A stretch of 64,000 nucleotides of DNA from Escallonia rubra. Lineage: Eukaryota > Streptophyta > Magnoliopsida > Escalloniales > Escalloniaceae. The notes under the pieces are model-generated. The model searched no databases. It saw nothing but the letters and a program-made list of their open reading frames with translations, and had not been told where the DNA came from. The DNA lies in the NCBI GenBank assembly GCA_033065855.1, contig JAVXUO010000799.1, positions 1-64,000 on the forward strand, given 5' to 3'. The translations under genes and the position numbers were made by a program. Of this stretch, positions 23,395-32,626 are shown piece by piece. The stretch's first letter is position 1; each line of letters starts with the position of its first letter.

Positions 23395-24495
23395 ATGGAG
23401 AACTGGTCTGGACTTCTACATGATCTCTTGGTCGAGATCGCCAAAAAGATTACTTGTATCGAAGATTTTGTGTCGTTTGGCGCAGTTTGCCGCTCATGGT
23501 ACGCGGCTGCAACCAGGGAGAATTTCACTCGATCTACTCAAATCCCTTGGCTTATGCTTGCCGATGTAGAGCAGCAAAACGAATCGGAACGGTGGCGACA
23601 ATTCTTCAGCCTATCAAGCGGCAGGATATTCAAAGTCATCCTACCGGAAGCCAGCCGAATCCGGAGTTTGTCTTCCCTGGGATGGCTCCTCACACTAGGA
23701 GAGCTGAAGGCAAATCTACTGCATCCGCTTTCACGACTTCAAATCCAGCTACCAGATCTCAACACCTTTCAAGATTACGAAGAACAAGAGAACTTCGTCC
23801 TGGATTATGTTCACAAGATGGTGTTATCGGCAAGCCCTGCAGCAACACGTGATTACTTGGTCATGGTTACCCATGGATTCGCTACGAGCTTAGGGTTTTG
23901 GAGGCCAGGTGATGCGTCATGGACCGCCGTAGATCCATGGGAGTCGTATATCCATGATATCACTTACTACGAGGACAAGTTGTACGCTGTGGACGTTCAT
24001 GGCAGCGTCATCGTATGTGACGTTAATGGCCCTAATCCAACCCAGGTAAACTTAATCTCGTCGCCGCCTGATGGATTCCTTCCTTTACCGAATGAACAAC
24101 TCTATTTGCTAGGATGGTTAAACAACACATTGCTTGTTGTCTCGCGAAAAGGGGTGCAGTTGACTAGTGCAGTAATCTATCGGACATCTACTTTCCGAGT
24201 TTTCCAACTGGATTTACGCGATAAGAAGTGGTCTGAGATCAATAATTTGGGAAACCGAGCCTTGTTCTTGGGGTTCAATTCATCGTTTTCTATGGAGACT
24301 TCCGATACGAATAGATGCAAGGCTAATTGCATATATTTCACCGATCATACTATTGATAGATATCTTTCGTTTCCCGGCATCGGCGGCAGGGATATGGGAG
24401 TTTTTAATTTATTGGATGGAAGCATTGAGCCCCGTTTCGATGCAAGATCTTATACTCTTATTACTCCACCTACATGGGTCCAACCAAGCTTTTGA
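23395..24495 (+). CDS. F-box/DUF295 protein, array copy 1
   Basis: Single-exon gene of 366 codons. The N-terminal F-box (about residues 4-40: WSGLLHDLLVEIAKKI, then FVSFGAVCRSWYAAA) would bind SKP1 in an SCF ubiquitin ligase. The rest is a DUF295/KIB1-4-type beta-propeller, with blocks GFWRPGDASWTAVD, DKLYAVDVHGSVIVCDV, CIYFTDH and the ending MGVFNLLDGSIEP.....PPTWVQPSF. Substrate is unknown; some family members act in signalling or organelle control. The ATG at 23395 is chosen because all five copies share it as MENW or MESW with equal length; upstream in-frame codons are only TTG. A Pack-MULE lies 36 bp after the stop. Confidence 0.9.
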   Translation: MENWSGLLHDLLVEIAKKITCIEDFVSFGAVCRSWYAAATRENFTRSTQIPWLMLADVEQQNESERWRQFFSLSSGRIFKVILPEASRIRSLSSLGWLLTLGELKANLLHPLSRLQIQLPDLNTFQDYEEQENFVLDYVHKMVLSASPAATRDYLVMVTHGFATSLGFWRPGDASWTAVDPWESYIHDITYYEDKLYAVDVHGSVIVCDVNGPNPTQVNLISSPPDGFLPLPNEQLYLLGWLNNTLLVVSRKGVQLTSAVIYRTSTFRVFQLDLRDKKWSEINNLGNRALFLGFNSSFSMETSDTNRCKANCIYFTDHTIDRYLSFPGIGGRDMGVFNLLDGSIEPRFDARSYTLITPPTWVQPSF

Positions 24496-24531
24496 ACACC
24501 CCTCTTAGGTCGGGCAGCTAGCGATGGACAT

Positions 24532-25647
24532 GAACAAAATTTGCTGCTGATCAGGTAGCAGTTTGTTCCTGCTACCCTGCCAAGTGACAGCTTCTGAGTG
24601 GTCCACCTGTCCGGCTGCCATCCATATTTCACGTGAGCAACCTTGCTTCAGATAACGGCTTGTTGCTGTTAAACAACACATTTTCAGCATTTTCCTTGTA
24701 CTTTTTCTTCTGCAATTTTGGTGGCATCATATACAGCTTTCTTGGAACATGGTGCTAACATAGGAATGTGGTTCTGGACATTACAATTTTCTCTCTTCTT
24801 GCATGCCTTTATGCTTCTTGTGACTCTCTATGTCCACTTAATGCTTGGAATGAAGGGAAGCTCCGGTTACACGTCCTGCACTCGTAGCTTTCGACTATAA
24901 TCTTCTCTTGACAACCACTTTGAGCCAATAGAATCAGGCAATTCGCCATGTCTTCGTCTTCATCCATGCCGGCAGATATTTCATCTGAAGTTGTAGGAGA
25001 TGGCAATGAAAAGTAAGCGCCACCTCCTTCAGCACCACCACCACTGCTACCGTCACTACCGCCACCATACGACGAGCTCGAGGTCATCGCCACGCCAAAC
25101 GGGGATGGGGGCCTTTGACGCTTGTACGCTTCCCTTTGACGATGTGATGGGTGTGATCATTGTATCCCGAAAACTCTTCCTCATTTTCCATGAAATCCAT
25201 CACAAACAAACTACCACTGGAAAAGCTGAAGGGAAATGAAAAATACGGGAACAGAATAGGTTGCTGCTGAAGCAAACAAATATACCTAGATGGGAATGGG
25301 TGAATTGGCTTCTGTTATATATAGTGAATGGTAAGGAAGTTAATGGAAACCAAATTTCCTTGCATTTCAACTTACAAAAATCGTTCACTGAACAAAATTA
25401 TGCTGCTCGTTTGATGAAATTTTGATGCCCAGGTGAGTAATTCGGAGGAAGAAGATGGGAAAAGGGAGAGAGAGAGAGAGAGAAAGAAAACTAGGGATGT
25501 GCTTTTTGACGGCAACAAGCCGTTATCTGAAGCAAGGTTGCTCACGTGGGATATGAATGGCGGCCGGACAGGTGGACAACTCCAAATTTGCCACGTGGCA
25601 GGGTAACAAGAACAAGCTGCTACCTAGTCAGCAGCAAAATTTTGTTC
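24532..25647. mobile_element. Pack-MULE with captured zinc-finger gene fragment
   Basis: Inverted ends of about 145 bp (24532-24677 and 25505-25647) start GAACAAAATTTGCTGCTGA on the left and GAACAAAATTTTGCTGCTGA on the right strand. They share CCACCTGTCCGGC, CACGTGAGCAACCTTGCTTC and GATAACGGCTTGTTGC. Flanks are an identical 9-bp GATGGACAT at 24523-24531 and 25648-25656, the Mutator signature. The same site after F-box copy 2 (32653-32661) is single, so this is an empty site. The interior encodes a host zinc-finger fragment on the minus strand and no transposase. Confidence 0.92.
24809..25093 (-). pseudogene. ZAT-type C2H2 zinc-finger fragment inside the Pack-MULE
   Basis: About 94 codons on the minus strand. 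After a Ser/Gly-rich start come an acidic stretch DEDEDMANCLILLAQSG, typical of the N-terminus of plant ZAT-like C2H2 repressors, and a finger ESYECRTCNRSFPSFQALSG. The plant-specific QALGGH core appears as QALSGH. The reading then changes to HRESQEA and stops where the family has HRASHKK. A 2-bp loss would explain this and removes the second zinc-binding histidine from frame. Only the first finger is present; the second finger and EAR motif of a full ZAT are absent. Likely non-functional or a source of small RNA against the donor gene (inference). Confidence 0.8.
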
Positions 25648-25656
25648 GATGGACAT

Positions 25657-28397
25657 TACCTAGCACCATAGAGCAGGTAGTGTTTCGCCTACACGGATTA
25701 GAGACTTTAATTAACTTTAATTTTTCGCTATTCGGGAGTTGCATGAATATGATCCAACGGTTCATGTAATAGGTGTCCGCCAATGGCTATCGTGCAAGGT
25801 TCTTACCTTTATGTCAAAAAGATATTCTCGTTGCGATCAATTATTTAAGCGGCTCATATTAGTGTAGTGTGGCCAAGGTTTCCTAGTATATTGTTCTTAC
25901 TTTGTGTTGTTGTTTGTGACTTAATGCTTCATGTTGGAATGACGGGGTTAGCACATGTTATTTTCCTACTACTTCTATTTATGCAATTACCTTGATGGAA
26001 CAACAATCTGGTTTCAATACATATCAATGAGTTGCCATGGGTTTTACATTGTGACCGATCTATACACATAATTAGTTTAAGTCACGAGTTCAACCGTTCG
26101 TATTTGCAACTTAACGAGGCTACATGTTGCAGACGTGAATTTAATTAGAAGTTCAATCCTTCGTATTAGCCTGTAGTTCAATAAGAAGTAAGAGTACATT
26201 AAATTATGAGTAAGTTAATAAGTTTTGAAAGGTCCTAAAGCTCTTGAACAAAAGAACCCGAAATTCTTTCTCAACTTCTCATTATCATTTAATGGACATT
26301 TTAGACCAAACCTCATCTTTTATTTCGGACATGTATCTATCGAATACTTGAATCGGTCATGACACGTTCTTGCGCTTGCATTTCGCCTTAAGTACTTACA
26401 ACTATTAGCAGGGTAACTGAATATATCTGTTTGTTCAAAGGTGTATAACTGAAGATTAGAGGCTTATGAATGCTGTAACACTCTTAGTAATAACGAATTA
26501 AAGTCCAAGTGTGTTTCAATTTGTACAGATTTGGCACAATGATGTCGACGATACAAAGTTACGAGGTGAAACTAAATCTGTAGCTTAGGGCTCTGAAAAG
26601 AGGTGAAGAAGTTAGAAAACTATGGTGGCGGCGTAGGTCTACGTCGAGGCAGAAAAAGTCGGTGGTGGTTGTAGGGGTCATGTCAAGGCTGCAAGGCCCA
26701 AAAAATGGAATATGTCATGATCAGTGAAGGATAAACCAAAAAGTAGCAGAAGAGAGGACTAGGAGTAGCTGAAGAAATATAAAGAATATGTCACTTTCTA
26801 ATGGATGTATACTCTCTGGACTAAGATCCACTCTCGTACATCACCTTTGCTTTAATTGAAAAATGTTACTAAATGCGTGTTACCGGCAAAAGATTGTCAC
26901 CATAAATTTTAGCAAAGGACTAATCAGGTACACAACGAAGTTTGGGTTATGTCACTTTCGGGAGAAATAGGTGGTGGTTATTATGACGTACAGAGAATCG
27001 TAATAACGGTGGACGGCGATTACAATGGTTGGTTTGGTGGTGCTCGTGGGATGGTTTTGAACTTTGAACAATTGAGGTACTGAGGTCGAGTTTAATGTAT
27101 ATTTTAGGGCAAACATTTCAAAATGTTTATTATGAGATGGGTAGTTTTTGCTAAAAAGATAGGCCTATTTAGCACTATGCACTCATTCTTCAACAAATGC
27201 AAATAAAGCCAAAGCATGACCGCGAGAAAAGAAAGAAAAGAAAATATTTTTTTTAGAGATTAAAAATATTAAGACCGAATATACATAACATATAAAAATA
27301 AAAGATATGAAATGGATGACAACCCCATCTGAAAAGCCAGGCAAAACAACTAACTACGAAACAAAGAAAAAACAAGTACAAATTACTATTTGAACAGATA
27401 AACAAACAAAAGAGAAACCCTAAGTAAAACAAGATAACTATGAACTAAAAATAGATAAAGACTAAAATTAACAACCAATAAACAAACATCAGCAAAACAG
27501 GCCACCACAAGCCCAAACAGCTGATATTGCCCCATCACTGCAACATGGCAACGATTCCCCATGCATCCATGCCGGTGCTGGATATATAACGCCACCATCG
27601 CCGGTAATCTCACCGCTGCTAATCTCCAGAGAAAAACTAGAACAAAATCGAAGCCCTGCACAACAATCGACTGACCACCAAACCCCACGGAAGAACCGAC
27701 CGTAACCACCGAAAAATACAGTCATCAGTAACCGAAACTCCTCATCTTCAAAAACTCCGGCAACCGATGTCCCTAAAAAACGCCAACTAGATCCAATCAG
27801 CTACTCGTAAACCTAACCGACTCACCATCCCAACACCAACCCGTGGCAAAGCAACTAATCACAAAACCGTCTGCAAAACCCAACTCCCAAAACCCACCAC
27901 AACCCAATTGCAGAGCCCCCTCAAAGATCCAACAGCTTCCCCCTAGCAACTCCTCTAACCGAGCTCCAACGTCGGAAACCATAGATCTGCAGTCTGATCG
28001 AGTACGACCGACTGCAAATGTTGTTTCTAAGTAACTGATTAGTCGCACCTCACATTCTAGCATTGCATTTATTTCACTTTTAATTTATTTGCAAAGACCC
28101 AAAAGCAGACATTACAAGTGACAAGAAGTAGGTAGTAGTTTAGTTGTTCCCGAGTCTTGGAGCAAATTAGTAAAAATTTAGAAAAGCTTTACTCTAATGT
28201 CAGTTGACACTCCAGTGACGAGGTGCAAAGAGCGCAACGAATAATATCAGAGGATGTTGTTTGATACTTATATTGTATCATACTTGTCAAAGAGCGCAAC
28301 AAGTAGGAGCAGACAATGTCACATTTGATACTTATGCAGTATCAGACTTGCCGTTTTTGTATGATACTTATGCAATATTTGATACTTATGCAATATC
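25657..28397. repeat. Array spacer, unit 1
   Basis: Downstream block shared with unit 2 (32662-35460) and in part with units 3 to 5. Landmarks include ATAGGTGTCC.CCAATGGCTA, TGACACGTTCTTGC and CTATGGTGGCGGCGTAGGT. Short open frames in it are not conserved as proteins. It carries the insertion 27246-28019. Confidence 0.75.
27246..28019 (-). mobile_element. Retroposon-like insertion in unit 1
   Basis: Present at the same site in unit 2 (34256-35136). In unit 3 AGAAAAGAAAAT runs straight into GTTGTTTCTAAG (about 39560-39575), so that site is empty. The left end is a T-run, as expected for a poly-A tail on the minus strand, and AAAT flanks both sides. Open frames on the minus strand are Trp/Gly-rich and not recognised. 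A truncated LINE is the best guess. Confidence 0.5.
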
Positions 28398-29273
28398 TGA
28401 CAATGGCAACACTTCATGCGTTAGACAATGGCAAGGGGTGCAAAGTACACACCTTTACTGTAAAATGTGTACCAAACATCCCTCCTTTCAAGAACAATAA
28501 TGGAGGGAACACGGCGGTTTTACCCTTAAAAAACCTAGGAAGCACCGACACCTCTCCTAAGTGGAGGTATGGTGTCCTAAATGGACGGACACTCCGACAC
28601 CGTCCGACACATGTCGGACACGGCTAATCGGTGTCCGATTAATTTTTTTTTTTAATTTCCGACTCTGTGTCGGACACTTCGTCGAGGAGTGTCGAACACG
28701 GCATGGAGCAGTGTCGGACCGTTTGGGGCCAATTTGAGATTAATTGAACTAATTTCGGGGGTTGTCTTCTTCTCTCTCACCTCACGGGTGCTCTAATCTG
28801 TTAGCCGTCTTCTTCTTTCTCGTTGCCGGTGTTGCCGGAGCTGTCGCCAATGTTGCCGGAGTCGACAGATCTGAAAGTTGTCGGTGTTGCCGAATACTGA
28901 AGCCGACAGATCTGTCCACTGTTGCCGTAGGTCCTCCGCCGCTGTCGCTGACCCACAGGTCTCCTTCTTCTCTTTGTATCCCCATCTCGTCAACCGTCTC
29001 CTTCCTTTTTTCTTCTAGTTACTGAAAGTCCCTTCCCTCTCGTGTCTTTCCCCTTTTTTTCTCCCTCTGTCGTGCATTCCATTGAAAGTCCCTCTTTTTT
29101 TTTTTACTTAGTTTTTTTGTCCAATACCAAATAAATGTTTAAGTATGACTTGTATTTATTTGAATTCCTTGTTTTAGTAGTTTTTTTATTATTGTTTGTT
29201 ATTTTAGGTTGTGGAATGTGTGTGTGTACATATACATATGTATATATGTACATATACATATGTATATATATAT

Positions 29274-30857
29274 GAGAGCTGATCCGTTGAGAGCGTTAGC
29301 AAAATAGGAGAAGTTGCAAGCGCGATCTGACCGTCCATCCTTCAGGATGGACGGCCATATCGCGCCTTTTTGGAATACTGTCAGTCGTCCGCGATACAGT
29401 ATAGCGGACGGACTTTTTTGCCCTCTGACCCGTCCGCTATACTGTATCGCGGACGGTCCAAATTTTTTTTTTTACGTTTTTTTTAAGTTCGTCCGCTACA
29501 TAATGTAGCAGACGATTTTTTGACAAAAATAGCCTCATGTTCCATCCGCTACATTATGTAGCGGAGGAGTAAGCATGCACACATTTGCGGTTGGCATGAT
29601 TTGCTGAAGGGCCCCACTCTATTGTCCTTTCCCCCCCATTCTTCTTCTTTTGTTCTCCAGAAACCATTCTTTCCTGAAGGCCCCACCCTATTGTCCTTTC
29701 CCCCCATTCTTCTTCTTCTTTTGTTCTCCAGAAATCATTCTTTATCTTCTTCTTCTTCTTCTTTTGTTCTCCAGAAACATACCCGCGTAAAGATGGGCCA
29801 CCCCATTGTCCTTTCCCCCCATTCTTCTTCTTCTTTTGCCTTGCCTTCAATCTGCTTCTTACACTCCACTCTTCACACTAATATACACACAGGTACCCAT
29901 TTGTAACTCTCTAATATACACATACATATACTCATATGCATATAACCAATTTCTCCAACTCCCACAGCTAGACCCATCATCTTCTCCTTCATTCACTAAA
30001 TTTTTGTTTCCCTCCAAGCTACTGCCCTTGCTTCATTTTTCTTTCCAAAGCATAATCTTCTCAACCCAAGTCACAGCAAAGCAGCCACTGCCTCACGGCA
30101 GTGGCTTGTTATTGTCCAATCTACACACACTGCCTCACGGCAGTGGGTCCTTTTCCTATAAAACATCATACTTGACAGCCTCCCCAAGGCTGTTTCTCTC
30201 CAACCTTTTGGCTCCGATACACTTACGCAAGGTCCCCGTACCCAGCCGCACTCCACCACGGCTGCCATCACTCCACGGCCTCACCATGCACCAACATGAC
30301 ACGGCTGAAATTCAGCCTTCCCTTACCCATGCATACCATTTACATTATGTGTTACATCCAGAACCCATAAAAGAAATCATGGTGAGAGAAAAAAGAGAGA
30401 AAGCGTCATAAATTGATGAGAGAGAGAGAGAGAGGAAATAGAGTGTGTCAGAAATTGACGAGACAAATGAGAGAGAGAGAGAGAAACATGTCAGAATTTT
30501 AATGAGAGAAAGGACTGGAACAAAACACAATGCCAACCGCAAATGTGTGCCTGCTTACTCCTCCGCTACATAATGTAGCGGATGGAACAGGAGGCTATTT
30601 TTGTAAAAAAATCGTCCGCTACATTATGTAGCGGACGAACTTAAAAAAAACGTAAAAAAAAATTTGGACCGTCCGCGATACAGTATAGCGGACGGGTCAG
30701 AGGGCAAAAAGGTAAAAAAGTCCGTCCGCTATACTGTATCGCGGACGACTGACAGTATTCGAAAAAGGCGCGATCTGGACCGTCCATCTTTCAGGATGGA
30801 CGGCCAGATCGCGCTTGCAACTTCTCCTATTTTGCTAACGCTCTCAACGGATCAGCT

Positions 30858-30860
<3 letters not shown>
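29274..30860. mobile_element. MULE-like element with about 325-bp inverted repeats, nested in the hAT-like element
   Basis: Left 29274-29598 and right 30528-30860 are near-perfect inverted copies, starting GAGAGCTGATCCGTTGAGAG and GGGAGCTGATCCGTTGAGAG. Each arm carries self-complementary modules such as GTCCGCTACAT.ATGTAGCGG and GTCCGC.ATAC.GTAT.GCGGAC. Both sides are TA repeats, so a target duplication cannot be judged. The middle has three repeats of a CCCATTCTTCTTCTT/TTGTTCTCCAGAAA block and several short hairpins, but no recognisable protein. The small MITE at 5999-6389 is a relative. Confidence 0.75.

Positions 30861-30920
<60 letters not shown>
30861..30920. repeat. TA microsatellite
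   Basis: About 30 TA dinucleotides directly beside the right end of the nested MULE-like element. Confidence 0.9.
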
Positions 30921-30926
<6 letters not shown>

Positions 30927-31404
30927 AGCGGTGTCCAAAATTTGATTTTTTGGAAATTGTGGTGTCCGGTGTTCCCGTCGATGTCGGTGTCCGACACCGT
31001 GTCCGTGCTACCCAGTAAAAAAAACTAACAGAAGTTTGGTCAATAAAGGGGTTTGACCATAACTTAGTGATGGAGCACCACAGACAAATAAACTTAAATT
31101 TGATGTGTTAGAAGCAATGAATCCTATAAGAAGATTTTCTAAGTGAGAGAATAGTATTGAACATTATTTTTTTTCTCAACCAGTTAGACCGGAGTTTTGA
31201 AACACTCCCTATGATTTTGTGATTGCTAAACCAATAACCTTCCAAAAGTAATTTATCACCCAATAAGGTATGTGCTAATTAGATTTGTGTTAATTTGCGT
31301 GTAAACAAACTCACAATTTGCACGGTAAACACGATTAGGGCTGGAACCCAATAGTATAATCAGCCCTATTCCCTTCCCCAAGAGGCAACTGTAGCAGCAG
31401 ACTA

Positions 31405-31416
31405 TTTATATATATT
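31405..31416 (+). promoter_or_regulatory. Putative TATA box, F-box copy 2
   Basis: TTTATATATATT, the same site as in copy 1, about 115 bp before the ATG at 31526. Confidence 0.5.
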
Positions 31417-31525
31417 CTATCAAACAGAAGAGGAGAAAGCCCACCTTAGCACCGTTCCAAAATCTTCTTTCCCTTGTCACTCTAATTCCTCCAAGGCGAA
31501 GGCGTTGGCGGCGGTCTCTTTATTA

Positions 31526-32626
31526 ATGGAGAACTGGTCTGCACTTCTACATGATCTCTTGGTCGAGATCGCCAAACAAATTTCTTGTATCGAAGATTTC
31601 GTGTCGTTTGGCGCAGTTTGCCGCTCATGGTACGCGGCTGCAACCAGGGAGAATTTCACCCGATCTACTCAAATCCCTTGGCTTATGCTTGCCGATGTAG
31701 AGCAGGAAAACGAATCGGAACGGTGGCGACAATTCTTCAGCCTATCAAGCGGCAGGATATTCGAAGTCATCCTACCGGAAGCCAGCCAAATCCGGAGTTT
31801 GTCTTCCCTGGGATGGCTCCTCACACTAGGAGAGCTGAAGGCAAATCTACTGCATCCGCTTTCACGACTTCAAATCCAGCTGCCAGATCTCAACACCTTT
31901 CAAGATTACGACGAAGATGAGAACTTCTTCCTGGATTATGTTCATAAGATGGTGTTATCAGCAAGCCCTGCAGCAACACGTGATTACTTGGTCATGGTTA
32001 CCCATGGATTCGCTACGAGCTTAGGGTTTTGGAGGCCAGGTGATGCGTCATGGACCGCCGTAGATCCATGGGAGTCGTATATCCATGACATCACTTACTA
32101 CAAGGACAAGTTGTACGCTGTGGACGTTCATGGCAACGTCATCTTATGTGACGTTAATGGCCCTAATCCAACCCAGGTAAACCTAGTTTCTTCGCCGTCT
32201 GACGGATTCCTTCCTTTACCGAATGTACAACTCTATTTGCTAGGATGGTTAAACAGCACATTGCTTGTTGTCTCGCGAAAAGGGGTGCGGTTGACTGGTG
32301 CAGTAAACTATCGTACAACTACTTTCCGAGTTTTTCAACTGGATTTACACGATAAGAAGTGGTCTGAGATCAATAATCTGGGAAACCGAGCCTTGTTCTT
32401 GGGGTTCAATTCATCGTTTTCTATGGAGACTTCCGATACGAATAGATGCAAGGCTAATTGCATATATTTCACCGATCATACTATTGATAAATATCGTTCG
32501 TTTCCCGGCATCGGCGGCAAGGATATGGGAGTTTTTAATTTATTGGATGGAAGCATTGAGCCCCATTTCGATGGAAGATCTTTAAGTCTTATTACTGCAC
32601 CTACATGGGTCCAACCAAGCTTTTGA
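31526..32626 (+). CDS. F-box/DUF295 protein, array copy 2
   Basis: Single exon, 366 codons, closest to copy 1 in coding and flanking DNA. F-box at the N-terminus (MENWSALLHDLLVEIAKQI), then the DUF295 propeller with GFWRPGDASWTAVD, DKLYAVDVHGNVILCDV, CIYFTDH and the end PTWVQPSF. Differences from copy 1 are scattered single residues, with no gap. Its 3' flank keeps the empty site of the Pack-MULE found in unit 1. Predicted role: substrate adaptor of an SCF ubiquitin ligase; substrate unknown. Confidence 0.9.
   Translation: MENWSALLHDLLVEIAKQISCIEDFVSFGAVCRSWYAAATRENFTRSTQIPWLMLADVEQENESERWRQFFSLSSGRIFEVILPEASQIRSLSSLGWLLTLGELKANLLHPLSRLQIQLPDLNTFQDYDEDENFFLDYVHKMVLSASPAATRDYLVMVTHGFATSLGFWRPGDASWTAVDPWESYIHDITYYKDKLYAVDVHGNVILCDVNGPNPTQVNLVSSPSDGFLPLPNVQLYLLGWLNSTLLVVSRKGVRLTGAVNYRTTTFRVFQLDLHDKKWSEINNLGNRALFLGFNSSFSMETSDTNRCKANCIYFTDHTIDKYRSFPGIGGKDMGVFNLLDGSIEPHFDGRSLSLITAPTWVQPSF

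Larger units (their letters stand above)
28535..31015. mobile_element. hAT-like element (about 2.5 kb) with nested MULE-like element
   Basis: Inverted ends CTAGGAAGCACCGACAC and (reverse complement) CTGGGTAGCACGGACAC, with GTGTCCGACACC-type subterminal motifs. Flanks TAAAAAAC (28527-28534) and TAAAAAAA (31016-31023) fit an 8-bp duplication. The uninterrupted site is visible upstream of copy 1 at about 22443 (TTAAAAAAACTAACAGAAG). The same family forms 6614-10328. Its interior has a GC-rich segment (28790-28960) with GTTGCCG repeats, T-rich runs, and the nested element 29274-30860. No transposase is recognised. Confidence 0.75.

Noticed and set aside
23343-23528. Antisense open frame of about 60 codons opposite the F-box region, present in several copies
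   Set aside because: It is a shadow of the conserved sense coding sequence; its conservation follows from the F-box frame.
27386-28063. Minus-strand Trp/Gly-rich open frames, also present at 34393-35099
   Set aside because: Not preserved as the same protein between the two copies of the insertion; treated as part of a retroposon-like block.
29806-30411. 201-codon plus-strand open frame
   Set aside because: It lies in the CT-rich, hairpin-rich core of a MULE-like element and has low-complexity Ser/Leu/Pro composition with no domain.
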